The position numbers and the translations under genes are program-made. From the NCBI GenBank assembly GCA_947496185.1, contig CANMCD010000011.1:1-64000 (forward strand): a stretch of DNA of 64,000 nucleotides. The letters are read 5' to 3'. Shown in pieces: positions 51,384 through 60,813 of the stretch. The first letter of the stretch is position 1. Each line of letters opens with the position of its first letter. This stretch comes from an uncultured Tenacibaculum sp. GTDB taxonomy: Bacteria; Bacteroidota; Bacteroidia; Flavobacteriales; Flavobacteriaceae. The notes under the pieces were generated by a model. The model saw only the letters and a program-made list of their open reading frames with translations, did no database searches and was not told the DNA's origin.

Positions 51384-53810
51384 TTAACGTCGGTTTTTGT
51401 TTTTGTTAAGTTTGTAGCTAAAGCTTAAAGAAATTTGTCTAAATCTTCTTTGAAAACTACTTTCGATTGTATTGGTAGGATTATGCCTTTCTCCAATATA
51501 ACTAATGCTTTCAGTTTTATTGGAGTTAAACATGTCTCTAACATTGAAAACAATTGCGGCTCTCTTTTGTAAAAATTGTTTACTAAAAGACATACTCGTT
51601 ACTATCCTTTCTTTTGTATAGGTTTGTGCGTTTTCAAAAGAATCACTAATGAGGATCTTTGTTTGCCATTGTACCTTTGTTGGTAAGGTAATACGAGCTT
51701 TGAGACGTGTGAACCAACGATTCATTTTAAAAGCAGGTATTTGTGTTTTAATAATACGATTATTAACAGTTCTGTATAGATTGTTAGCAGCGCCTGTATT
51801 AGAATGATAGTAATTAAAATCAGCAGAAAAACGAGCCCATTTATTAGGTTTGTATTTTGCAACTAATTCTAAACCGTATCTTTTTTTGGTGCTAAGGTTT
51901 GTTGGGTAATTAATAAATACATCTGTATTTACTCCATTAATGGTGCGATTGCTTTTTATAGTAATAAACTGAATAATGTTAGAGGAATAATTATAGTAAA
52001 TAGCTGGTGCAAAAGTGAATAATTTTTTTTTCGTAGAAAAACCAAGCTCAACCTGATGCGTAAAAGCAGGGTTTATATTTAGGTTTCCTTTTAAGATATT
52101 AATAGGTGATCTTCTAGATTCCGAAGGGTTTAACAACCAGAGCGGGGGTCTTCTGATTCGTCTATTATAACCTAAAGTTAATTGGTTTTTTTTATTGAAT
52201 TTATAACTAAGATTTAATGTAGGAAACCATTCAGTATATTTTTTATTGTTTTTAGTATTGTGACGTATTTCGTGAAGTGAAATATGGGTGATTTCGGATC
52301 TTAATCCAAGTAAGTATGAAAAGTGGTTGAATTTTTTTCCGAATTGTGTGTAAAATGCATAGATATTTTGATGGTAATCACTATGATTGGAAGGGTCATA
52401 GCTAAACGGTTTTCCGTTTTGATCTACAAGTGTGAAATTTGCATTAAGGTTTAATAACATGGTTTTGTGTCCGAATTCTAATTGCCCTTGTTTATTAACA
52501 GGTAATACATAATCTACCTGAAAAAGATAATCCTTTGATATTTCTTTTTCAGTGTTTTGCTCAGATAAGTTTCCATTGACTGTTATAGGATAAAAATCAC
52601 ACTCTTTTCCTTTTTCGTATTGAAAATCAATAGTTAATTTTTTTCCTTCTTCGTTGAATGTATTGGTGTAATTTAAAGCATACTGTTTTTTTAAATCAAA
52701 TTGATCCCTTACTTCTATGCGTTTATCAATGGAAATAATTAGGTCGTCAGCATCGTAATTTTTGATGTCATTTACACCAATAAAATCACCTGTGTTTTTA
52801 CTGTAAAATAGGCTTCCAGTTAACGAACTGGTTTTATTTATGTAATATTCAATACCCAATATTCCATTGTAACCTGTGTTTTCATTATGATTATAATATT
52901 CATCTTCGTTTCTATAACTATTTACTACTCCATTGCTATAATTTTTGTTTTGGATTTGTCTTCGAATAGGGGTGTTTTCATTTACAAATCCAATATTAGA
53001 AAAAATATTTATAGCGCTGGTTTTATAGTTTATGTTAGCAGAAAATCGTAGCATTTTTGGGTCAGCAAATGTGGTGTTAAAGGTTCCGTTAAAGTTATCT
53101 TTTTTAGGTTTCCTTATGATGATATTTACAATGCCTGCACTTCCTTCAGCATCGTATTTTGCAGAGGGGGAAGTAATGACTTCAATTTTTTTAATCGATT
53201 TTGCAGGAAGACTTTGTAGAATATTGCTTGATTTTAGTCCCAGTAAAGCAGCGGGTTTTCCATTAATTAAAATGCGTACCCCTTCGTTGCCTCTTAGGCT
53301 TATCGTTCCATTAGGATCAACATTTACAGAAGGTACATTGTCTAAAACATCACTAGCAGTACCTCCTTTTAAGGTCATGTCTTTTCCTACATTATATATT
53401 TTTTTATCTAAGCGGATATCTAAAGTAGATTTTTCTGCGATAATTTCTACTTCTTTTAACGATTCAGAAGATTCATTTAGTGTGATAGTGCCTAAGTGCG
53501 TATTTTTAATTAGTTGTTTTTTAGCTAAGTTTAGAGTTTTAAAGCCTATAAATTCAATTTTTATAGTATAGATTCCTTTGGGAACTGTAATTGAGAAGTT
53601 GCCTTTTGTGTCGGTTATACCACCAAATATAGTATTGTTTTGTTCATTGGTTAGGAGGATGGTAGCATACTCTAATGCTTTTTTAGTTTCATATTCAATT
53701 ATTGTTCCTGTAAGCTTTATGTTGTTTACAGTTTTTGAAAATGTTGTTTGAGCAATAAGTATTGAATAATGTCCTAGAAGGAGGTATGTTAGAAGGGTTA
53801 AATTTTTCAT
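51384..53810 (-). CDS. TonB-receptor-like outer-membrane beta-barrel protein (OMP_b-brl_3 type)
   Basis: This 808-residue protein has a signal peptide (to about residue 20, SILIAQ), a CarboxypepD_reg domain (about 32-115; LTGTIIEYETKKALEYATIL, IYTIKIEFIGFKTLN) and a plug with VDPNGTISLRGNEGVRILIN and ITSPSAKYDAEGSAGIVNII. The barrel has long aromatic strands and ends LSFSYKLNKNKNRR. This is the outer-membrane beta-barrel family of Bacteroidetes related to TonB receptors. The substrate is unknown and it has no adjacent regulator or SusD. Single leftward gene. Confidence 0.88.
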   Translation of the reverse strand: MKNLTLLTYLLLGHYSILIAQTTFSKTVNNIKLTGTIIEYETKKALEYATILLTNEQNNTIFGGITDTKGNFSITVPKGIYTIKIEFIGFKTLNLAKKQLIKNTHLGTITLNESSESLKEVEIIAEKSTLDIRLDKKIYNVGKDMTLKGGTASDVLDNVPSVNVDPNGTISLRGNEGVRILINGKPAALLGLKSSNILQSLPAKSIKKIEVITSPSAKYDAEGSAGIVNIIIRKPKKDNFNGTFNTTFADPKMLRFSANINYKTSAINIFSNIGFVNENTPIRRQIQNKNYSNGVVNSYRNEDEYYNHNENTGYNGILGIEYYINKTSSLTGSLFYSKNTGDFIGVNDIKNYDADDLIISIDKRIEVRDQFDLKKQYALNYTNTFNEEGKKLTIDFQYEKGKECDFYPITVNGNLSEQNTEKEISKDYLFQVDYVLPVNKQGQLEFGHKTMLLNLNANFTLVDQNGKPFSYDPSNHSDYHQNIYAFYTQFGKKFNHFSYLLGLRSEITHISLHEIRHNTKNNKKYTEWFPTLNLSYKFNKKNQLTLGYNRRIRRPPLWLLNPSESRRSPINILKGNLNINPAFTHQVELGFSTKKKLFTFAPAIYYNYSSNIIQFITIKSNRTINGVNTDVFINYPTNLSTKKRYGLELVAKYKPNKWARFSADFNYYHSNTGAANNLYRTVNNRIIKTQIPAFKMNRWFTRLKARITLPTKVQWQTKILISDSFENAQTYTKERIVTSMSFSKQFLQKRAAIVFNVRDMFNSNKTESISYIGERHNPTNTIESSFQRRFRQISLSFSYKLNKNKNRR

Positions 53811-54174
53811 TGATGCGTATAATATGCATTAGTTCTTCATAAACAACACCTTTATGAGGATCTATAGTTTTTTAATAAAGAATTGAAATCAATAGATGAT
53901 AATTCCCAAAATAAATAGAAGAAGTGATGAATTATATATTAGGAAATAAAATAAAAGTGATAAAATATGTGTAGTACTAAAGCTGATTTTTTTTCATTAA
54001 TAATTAGTTTGATTAGTCCATAAATATAACCAAAATAATGATACTTTAGAGCGGGTATGTTTAGGGGGATTGGTATTCGATTCCATTTTAGTCGATAAAA
54101 TAACACCATATTACCTTTTAAACGTAGTAAAGGTAGCATGGTGTTACAAAGTTTTTAAAAGTAATAATAAGGTG
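53811..54174. other. AT-rich gap between two leftward genes
   Basis: The 364 bp carry the terminator of the hexosaminidase gene (54101-54146). The remaining sequence shows no coding frame or repeat that I can support. Confidence 0.5.
54101..54146 (-). terminator. Terminator of the hexosaminidase gene
   Basis: TAACACCAT (54101-54109) pairs with ATGGTGTTA (54138-54146), and inside it TACCTTT (54112-54118) with AAAGGTA (54129-54135). The A-rich plus strand on the left (AAAA) gives T on the minus strand. Confidence 0.6.
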
Positions 54175-56439
54175 CTATTTTATTATTAATTCGTCTATAA
54201 AGAGCCAAGCTTTATGACCTCCTCCTTGTTTACCTTGTTCAATTTTTCCATAATTTGGAATAACAATTTTTACCAATTGCGCTTTTTTAGCTTTCCATGT
54301 TGTTTTATGGGTAACTGTTAAGTCTTCAGAAATAGGTATTAAGCTTTCTGTTATTTTTACATCATCTAAGTAGACGGTGATTTTTTTAGGAGCATAAATC
54401 CATTGTCCTTTTCCATTGTGAAATCGTGTAGTTAATGAACTGATTTCTTTTTGATCTCCAAGGTCAATAGTAATACTTAATGAATCGTCTTTAAAACCCA
54501 ACCATTCTTTGTCTCCAAATCGTTTATGATGTCCATTAATTCCATTGATTAAAGCTTCTTTTCCACCAGCATTATAAGCTTCGTTAGGCGGAACACTTAG
54601 CGTGATTTTTTTACCGATGGCTTTATGTTTGTTAATTTTTCGTACAAAAGTTGAACTTATTTGTTCTTGATTATCAAAACTAGCAGCTTGTATGGTAGTA
54701 TCTTCATCTATAGTAATCGGATGCTCATATAATGTTGAAGTTGCTGAGGGAGGCGTATTGTCTAGTGTGTATCGAATAGTTTTACCTGCTGTATCACTTT
54801 TAAGTGAATAAGTAACCTTTTCTTTCTGTACATCAACTGTACCAGAAAGCTCATACAAGTGATTGGCGTAATTAATTCCAAAGTGATCAAGTCTTTTTAA
54901 ATAAAAAGGCAAACGACTCTTAAAGTTTTCGAAGTTTTTATTTGCTGGATTTGTCCAAGCTACTTCACTTAAAGCTAGTATTCTAGGGAATACCATGTAT
55001 TCAACATGTGCTGTCGTTTTCATGTATTCTGTCCAAACATTTCCTTGTGTTCCTAAAACATACTTGGCCTCTTCAGGAGTTAATTCTTCAGGAATTGGGT
55101 TAAAGTTATATACTTTTTCTAACGGTAAAAAACCACCAATAGCTAACGGTTCGCCATCATTTGTAGATTGGTAGTGATCAAAGTAACAATGAGAGCCCGG
55201 AGTTAAAATGACATCATGATGTTGTTTTGCAGCTTCAATAGCTCCTTCAATGCCCCTCCATGACATTACTGTTGCATTAGGTGCTAGACCACCTTCTAAA
55301 ATTTCATCCCATCCTATGATTTGTTTTCCTTTTGAATTGATATATTTTTCCATTCGGGTAATGAAATAACTTTGTAACCCATGTTCGTCTTTTAATTTGT
55401 TTTTCTTGATAAATTGCTGACAGAATTTTGAGTTTTTCCATTTTGTTTTTGGCGCTTCATCTCCGCCAATATGAATATATTTACTAGGAAAAAGGGCAAT
55501 AACTTCGTCGATAACGTCTTCTAAAAATGTGAAAGTAGCTTCATTTGGGCAATAAATATCTTCAAAGACCCCCCATTTGGTAGCTACTTCAACGGGTTCG
55601 TCAGTACATCCCAATTCAGGGTATGCTGCAATAGCTGCTTGTGAGTGTCCTGGCATTTCGATTTCTGGAATAACCGTGATTTGCCTTTCGCTAGCATAAG
55701 CAACGATCTCTTTTACTTCTTCTTGTGTGTAATATCCTCCATATTTTTTTCCATCAAATTTATGAGGTTGATCGTTATAATGTCCAATTAAAGTTTCTTT
55801 TCTATAAGCGGCAATTTCTTGAAGTTTGGGATATTTTTTAATTTCAATTCTCCAACCTTGATCTTCTGTCAAATGCCAATGGAATGTATTCATTTTTAGC
55901 ATTGCCATCATATCGATGTATTTTTTTACAAATGCAACAGGAAAAAAATGTCTACCTACATCTAAATGCATACCTCTGTAGACAAACTGAGGTTTATCTT
56001 TGATTGCTAAACAAGGTATTCCTATTTGGTCACTAATGGTTTTTATTGGTAGTAATTGTAATAAACTTTGTACTCCGTAAAATGCCCCTTTCGTGGTTTT
56101 TGATTCGATTTTAATTTTTTGAGGAGTGATAGTAAGGTAGTATTCTTCTTCGTGTTTAATTTCAGTATTGGTAACGAATTGAATTATACCGTTTTTGTTG
56201 GTTTCATTAATTGAGAGTTTGTAGGTTTCTTTCAAAAATGTACTGAAGTAATTTGCTACTTCCTTAAAAGATGCATCGTAAGACAAACTTGTATTTGAAT
56301 GTAATACAAATGTTCCTTCCTTAGTTGTTTGCGATAGTGGTTTTGGTATAATGGAAGGTGGAATTACTGCTGATGGTTTTTTTTGACAGCTTGCTATAAG
56401 GAGTGCAAAAAGTAGTGTTAAATAATAAGTGGTCCTCAT
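54175..56439 (-). CDS. Beta-N-acetylhexosaminidase, GH20 lipoprotein
   Basis: This 754-residue exo-glycosidase removes terminal GlcNAc or GalNAc. It has a lipoprotein signal (LLFALLIASC, Cys18), a GH20b N-domain (about 30-145), and the catalytic barrel with YRGMHLDVGRHFF and FHWHLTEDQGWRIEIKKYP. HIGGDEAPKTKW carries the Asp-Glu catalytic pair near residues 324-325; MSWRGIEGAIEAAKQ and NVWTEYM follow. After about 530 comes a chitobiase C-terminal-like beta domain (IRYTLDNTPPSATSTLYEHP), then a discoidin-like domain (about 620-754). Divergent from the asparaginase and transporter genes with which it probably works. Confidence 0.94.
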   Translation of the reverse strand: MRTTYYLTLLFALLIASCQKKPSAVIPPSIIPKPLSQTTKEGTFVLHSNTSLSYDASFKEVANYFSTFLKETYKLSINETNKNGIIQFVTNTEIKHEEEYYLTITPQKIKIESKTTKGAFYGVQSLLQLLPIKTISDQIGIPCLAIKDKPQFVYRGMHLDVGRHFFPVAFVKKYIDMMAMLKMNTFHWHLTEDQGWRIEIKKYPKLQEIAAYRKETLIGHYNDQPHKFDGKKYGGYYTQEEVKEIVAYASERQITVIPEIEMPGHSQAAIAAYPELGCTDEPVEVATKWGVFEDIYCPNEATFTFLEDVIDEVIALFPSKYIHIGGDEAPKTKWKNSKFCQQFIKKNKLKDEHGLQSYFITRMEKYINSKGKQIIGWDEILEGGLAPNATVMSWRGIEGAIEAAKQHHDVILTPGSHCYFDHYQSTNDGEPLAIGGFLPLEKVYNFNPIPEELTPEEAKYVLGTQGNVWTEYMKTTAHVEYMVFPRILALSEVAWTNPANKNFENFKSRLPFYLKRLDHFGINYANHLYELSGTVDVQKEKVTYSLKSDTAGKTIRYTLDNTPPSATSTLYEHPITIDEDTTIQAASFDNQEQISSTFVRKINKHKAIGKKITLSVPPNEAYNAGGKEALINGINGHHKRFGDKEWLGFKDDSLSITIDLGDQKEISSLTTRFHNGKGQWIYAPKKITVYLDDVKITESLIPISEDLTVTHKTTWKAKKAQLVKIVIPNYGKIEQGKQGGGHKAWLFIDELIIK

Positions 56440-56703
56440 TTTCTGTTATATTTGAGGATAAATATAGTAATCTATTAATTATAAAATAAAAGTTTTTTAT
56501 TTTTTAGTGTTTTGTAGATGTTTGTATGAAAAATAGTTAAAAACTTTTAGTATTAATGAAAATTGACCTACGTTGTTTGGTGAAGTTTTATGTAAAGAAT
56601 TGATGTATTGAGGTTTGGTGTTTGGTAAGCTTAGATGTTGCCTAAATCACTATTGAAGGTGTAAAGTTTTTTCTAATAGTTTACTTTTAAATATCAAACA
56701 AAG
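56440..56703. other. Divergent intergenic region between hexosaminidase and glycosylasparaginase
   Basis: A perfect rightward TATATTTG stands at 56447-56454, about 250 bp before the asparaginase ATG; a leader of that length is unusual, so its use is uncertain. No operator-like repeat is seen. Confidence 0.35.
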
Positions 56704-57708
56704 ATGAAACGTCGAAAATTTATTGAAAAACTTAGTGCTTCAGGATTAGGTGTCTTGGCTATTTCTTCTGTTATAGGCTGCAAGAGTAAAGGAGGAAAAA
56801 GAAGAAGAGAATCCGCTCCAATAATTCCGATAAAACCACAAGTAATTGCTACTTGGAATTTTGGTAAGGCTGTAGAAACAGCTGTACAAATATTAGAAGC
56901 TGGTGGTACTGCTATTGATGCTGTAGAGCAAGGGTGTAGAGTAGAAGAAGCTGATAGTAAACAACAGACAGTAGGAAAAGGAGGGATGCCTGATAGCGAA
57001 GGAAATGTTACTTTGGATGCCTGTATCATGGATGAAAAAGGGAATTACGGTGCCGTATTGTGTGTTAAAAACATTAAACACGTGGTTTCTGTGGCTCGCA
57101 AGGTGATGGAAGAGACACCTCATGTAATGCTGGTGGGAGAAGGGGCAGAAAAATTTGCCATTTCCAAAGGATTTATCCCTGAAGATTTATTAACCGAATC
57201 GGTTAAAAAAGCTTGGGAGAAATGGAAGGAAACCTCAGAATATAACCCTATTATTAATATTGAAAATAATGATACTATTGGCATGTTGGCACTTGATAAG
57301 CACGGGCAATTATCAGGAGCATGTACTACGAGTGGTTTGGCCTATAAAATGCCAGGAAGAGTAGGAGATTCACCGATAATAGGTGGAGGTTTGTTTGTGG
57401 ATAATGAGGTAGGAGCAGCTGCAGCTACTGGCTTAGGTGAAGCAGTGTTAAAAACAGTTGGTAGTTTTTTAATTGTAGAGTTAATGAGACAAGGAATGTC
57501 TCCACAAGATGCCTGCGAAGAGGCTATCAAAAGGATTGTAACAAACCCCCAAAGTGATTATAAGAATTTTCAAGTAGGATATATTGCAATTAATAAAAAG
57601 GGGGAAACAGGAGGATATTCAATTCATGAATGGTTTTCTTATAATGTTTATAAAAAAGGTGCATTAGAAAATATTAAATCAGATTTTTATTTAGCAAACA
57701 AACAATAA
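56704..57708 (+). CDS. N4-(beta-N-acetylglucosaminyl)-L-asparaginase (glycosylasparaginase)
   Basis: This 334-residue Ntn-hydrolase cleaves the GlcNAc-Asn bond of N-glycopeptides. The signal MKRRKFIEKLSASGLGVLAI has a twin-arginine (RR) and ends in IGC, so it may be a Tat-exported lipoprotein. The mature enzyme contains ATWNFGKAVETAVQILEAGG and VGKGGMPDSEGNVTLDACIM. The autocleavage site is NDTIGMLALD with Thr191 as the new N-terminal nucleophile; SGACTTSGLAYKMPGRVGDS and the GGG-like loop follow. It is followed by a sugar transporter after 7 nt. Confidence 0.93.
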   Translation: MKRRKFIEKLSASGLGVLAISSVIGCKSKGGKRRRESAPIIPIKPQVIATWNFGKAVETAVQILEAGGTAIDAVEQGCRVEEADSKQQTVGKGGMPDSEGNVTLDACIMDEKGNYGAVLCVKNIKHVVSVARKVMEETPHVMLVGEGAEKFAISKGFIPEDLLTESVKKAWEKWKETSEYNPIINIENNDTIGMLALDKHGQLSGACTTSGLAYKMPGRVGDSPIIGGGLFVDNEVGAAAATGLGEAVLKTVGSFLIVELMRQGMSPQDACEEAIKRIVTNPQSDYKNFQVGYIAINKKGETGGYSIHEWFSYNVYKKGALENIKSDFYLANKQ

Positions 57709-57715
57709 TGTAAAA

Positions 57716-59044
57716 ATGACTACATCAAATAAATCATATAAAAAGGCTTTTTATTTTTTAACTTCTTTGTTTTTTCTTTGGGGATTTATCACTGTATTGG
57801 TGGATTCTCTTATTCCAAGAATAAGGGAGCTGTTTACTTTAACTTATTTTCAAGCAGGACTTGTTCAATTTGCTTTTTTTGGAGCCTATTTTTTACTTTC
57901 CATTCCAGCTGGATTTTTATTAGCTCGCATAGGGTATAAGAAGGGGATTATACTGGGGTTGTCGACTATGGCAGTCGGCTGTTTATTGTTTTATCCAGCA
58001 GCGTCCTACCGAGTTTTTGGAATTTTTATGCTGGCGTATTTTGTCTTGGCAGGAGGAATGACCATATTACAAGTTGCAGCAAACCCTTATGTATCTGTGC
58101 TAGGTTCAGAAGAGGGGGCAAGTAGTCGGTTGAATTTATCGCAGGCCTTCAATTCTCTGGGTACCGCGATTGCTCCGGCTTTTGGAGCTGTACTTATTTT
58201 AAGTGATAAAGTAAAGTCAACTAAAGAAATTGAACAATTATCTGATACAGCTAAAGAATCGTATTTATTAGCGGAAGCTACTGCTGTTCAAACTCCTTTT
58301 TTAGGAATTGCTGGTTTTATTTTGGTATTGGCAATCGTTTTTTTGTTTGTAAGATTGCCTAGGTTATTAGAAAAAATTCCTGAGGGAGGCTATAGGGGCT
58401 TACTAAAAAATAAATCCCTCATGATGGGAGCAACCGCGATTTTTTTATACGTAGGAGCTGAGGTGGCTATTGGTAGTTACCTTGTGAATTATTTTTTAGA
58501 TATGGAATTGTTTGCTGTAATTGAAAACAATTTGCTGATGAAAGGTATTGCCGAAACATTATTGAATACAAGTATATCTGAGGTGGATAATAAGGCGATT
58601 GTGGGGGCCTTCGTTACTTTTTATTGGTCAGGAGCTATGATAGGTCGATTTTTAGGGGCTTATTTAACAAAGATACTATCGCCTGCAAAGGTATTAGCAG
58701 GTTTTGCATTCGGAGCATTGGTATTGGTATTGCTCTCTATGAGTACAACAGGTATTGTAGCTATGTGGAGTATTTTGGGGGTTGGTTTGTTTAACTCAAT
58801 TATGTTTCCTACAATTTTTACGCTTGCGATTGCGAAGTTAGGTGACTTAAAACCTCAAGCTTCAGGGATATTATGTACTATGATTGTTGGTGGAGCAATT
58901 GTTCCTCCTGTTTATGGATTGGTTACGGACTATCTTGGATTTAAATTGGCATTTGTAGTTGTTCTTTTGTGTTATGGATACATACTGTATTATGGATATA
59001 GAAAAGAAAAAGAGCGTCTAAATTTTAGACGCTCAGTGATATAG
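57716..59044 (+). CDS. Sugar MFS transporter (FucP/NagP-type)
   Basis: This 442-residue permease has about twelve hydrophobic segments. FFLWGFITVLVDSLIPRIRE near the N-terminus and GGMTILQVAANPYVSVLGSE are typical for the FucP/glucose-galactose/NagP branch of the major facilitator family. Given the hexosaminidase and glycosylasparaginase beside it, GlcNAc is the most likely substrate. It lies 7 nt after the asparaginase gene. The last codons (KERLNFRRSV) also form the terminator of the convergent peptidase gene. Confidence 0.9.
   Translation: MTTSNKSYKKAFYFLTSLFFLWGFITVLVDSLIPRIRELFTLTYFQAGLVQFAFFGAYFLLSIPAGFLLARIGYKKGIILGLSTMAVGCLLFYPAASYRVFGIFMLAYFVLAGGMTILQVAANPYVSVLGSEEGASSRLNLSQAFNSLGTAIAPAFGAVLILSDKVKSTKEIEQLSDTAKESYLLAEATAVQTPFLGIAGFILVLAIVFLFVRLPRLLEKIPEGGYRGLLKNKSLMMGATAIFLYVGAEVAIGSYLVNYFLDMELFAVIENNLLMKGIAETLLNTSISEVDNKAIVGAFVTFYWSGAMIGRFLGAYLTKILSPAKVLAGFAFGALVLVLLSMSTTGIVAMWSILGVGLFNSIMFPTIFTLAIAKLGDLKPQASGILCTMIVGGAIVPPVYGLVTDYLGFKLAFVVVLLCYGYILYYGYRKEKERLNFRRSVI
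59012..59034 (-). terminator. Terminator of the S41 peptidase gene, inside the end of the transporter gene
   Basis: GAGCGTCTAAA (59012-59022) and TTTAGACGCTC (59024-59034) form an 11-bp stem. On the minus strand it is followed by TTTTTCTTTTC, so it ends the leftward peptidase transcript although it lies within the rightward coding sequence. Confidence 0.75.
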
Positions 59045-59057
59045 AATGATTTTAAAA

Positions 59058-60800
59058 TTATTTGTTTACGACTTTTAGCGCTGCTTCAAAAGCAGGGTCA
59101 TACCCTGTAGTACCCATGTTGTCAACTTGTTCTTGTGTTGGGATAACTTTTATATCTGGGGTAACGCCAATAGATTCAATGATTTTACCTTCTTTATTTT
59201 TAAAAGCCATTAGTGGCATGTAGAACTCTAGGTATCCATTACTCATTAGGTTTCCGCCATTAAAATCATCCTCTGGACCTAAACCAGCTAAGGCACCAGC
59301 ACTATTATCACCAATTACTGTTACATGTGCTCCTTGAGACCTAATCATTAGGGTACATGCTTCTGACATGCTTGCTGATCCTTTATCAATTAAAATAACA
59401 ATAGGTATGTTGTTTTTAAGTCCGAAGCTGTGAGGTTTAGTCTCGTTAGGTACCCATGGGCTGTAATTAAATCGACCGTTTCCTTCTTTAGTTCTTTCAT
59501 ATCCCCAAATTTTCTGTTTAGTAATAAACCTGTCAATGAATAAATGTGAGTCTACTACCGCACCACCTCCATTTCCTCTTAAATCTAAAATGATTTTTTT
59601 AGCTTTACCATTAGTTATAGGATTAAAAATTTTTGTGTAACCATCTAATTTGTTTAAACTATTAGCTAATTTTTTATCTATATCGAGATATTCTTTATAA
59701 GGGTAAATATCTAATAAGTTTAGATCAGAAAAATTTGACGCTATTCTTAATAGATCAAATACTTTATTATAATTATCTCTAATCTCATTAATACTGATTT
59801 TTTGGTTGTTTGTGGAGCTATTAGAGCTATTGTATTTTTCTATAAAATAGTTGATTTTATTTTGGTTGTTGTAAAAGTTTTCTTTTTTGTTTTTGATATA
59901 ATTGGTTAAAGTTGTTATAGTCTCTTGAATTTTAGTATAAGATTCATCATTATTATAAGAATCAAGAGATGTTAAATAGCTTTTATATTCATTAGAGCTA
60001 ATAATGTTTGATATTAAGTATTTAAATTCATTTAAATTATTTTTAACTAAGTTTTCTAGCTCTTGTCCTTTTTGAAGATCTAAACTTTTAAAATTATCAA
60101 AATACGACTGATCAACTGTTTCTGGACTTTCTAAATACTTAAGCACAGGGAAGTCCTTACTTGTAATAGTGAGTTTGTTAACTATATTAAACTCACTTAA
60201 CTGTATATACATTATTTCAGAGTTTTCCTTTAAAAAACCTGATAGAATAGGTGATGTATTATATATATGATTTGTAATAAGTTTGTTTTGAATATTTTTA
60301 GAGACCTCCTCAACCTTTGTTCTTGGGTTGGTGTAAGTATAATATGCCGAGAAACCATCTTTTTCTGTATATGTATATTTGGTATCCCTATGAAAAGTCT
60401 TACTTTCATAAGTATCTGAAGAAGGTAAAGGGATGAAGACTGCTAGACTAAAATGTACATCAAGAATTTTATTAGTTAATATTTCAGCAAAGTATTTAAA
60501 AGCCAAATGAGCTTCTTTTTTTGCTAAAGCAGGGTCGGCATCTTCTTTATTAAAAGTTGTTAATGCGTTAAATTTAGGAGCATATTCTTTATATACATCA
60601 TCCCAATTATGTGCCTCTTCATTGAAATGATTATAATCATTATTCATCGTATCCCAAAAGGTTCTAAAAAGATCAGAATAACTTTCTACGTTGGTTCTGT
60701 TTAATTCAGCAACATCTAATGCTGGTTCTCTACACGATTCAAAGGTGAATAAAAAGGATAGAGTTAAAAATATTTTAGTTATAAATATAGGTTTTTTCAT
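59058..60800 (-). CDS. S41-family peptidase, lipoprotein
   Basis: This 580-residue protein has a lipoprotein signal (LTLSFLFTFESC, Cys23). An N-terminal helical domain (about 30-130) contains FRTFWDTMNNDYNHFNEE. The S41 core appears after about 390 with IILDLRGNGGGAVVDSHLF and the catalytic serine in LIDKGSASMSEACTLMIRSQ. TVIGDNSAGALAGLGPEDDF follows, without the Lys seen in CtpA, so a tricorn-like S41B catalytic set is more likely. Between about 210 and 390 lies an Asn/Lys/Tyr-rich helical insertion. The gene follows the OM-barrel gene by 13 nt, suggesting a secreted or surface protease pair. Confidence 0.85.
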   Translation of the reverse strand: MKKPIFITKIFLTLSFLFTFESCREPALDVAELNRTNVESYSDLFRTFWDTMNNDYNHFNEEAHNWDDVYKEYAPKFNALTTFNKEDADPALAKKEAHLAFKYFAEILTNKILDVHFSLAVFIPLPSSDTYESKTFHRDTKYTYTEKDGFSAYYTYTNPRTKVEEVSKNIQNKLITNHIYNTSPILSGFLKENSEIMYIQLSEFNIVNKLTITSKDFPVLKYLESPETVDQSYFDNFKSLDLQKGQELENLVKNNLNEFKYLISNIISSNEYKSYLTSLDSYNNDESYTKIQETITTLTNYIKNKKENFYNNQNKINYFIEKYNSSNSSTNNQKISINEIRDNYNKVFDLLRIASNFSDLNLLDIYPYKEYLDIDKKLANSLNKLDGYTKIFNPITNGKAKKIILDLRGNGGGAVVDSHLFIDRFITKQKIWGYERTKEGNGRFNYSPWVPNETKPHSFGLKNNIPIVILIDKGSASMSEACTLMIRSQGAHVTVIGDNSAGALAGLGPEDDFNGGNLMSNGYLEFYMPLMAFKNKEGKIIESIGVTPDIKVIPTQEQVDNMGTTGYDPAFEAALKVVNK

Positions 60801-60813
60801 GAGTAATTTAGAT

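Noticed and set aside
53032-53571. 179-codon rightward frame opposite the beta-barrel receptor gene
   Set aside because: It mirrors the plug region of the receptor, which has clear family motifs on the other strand.
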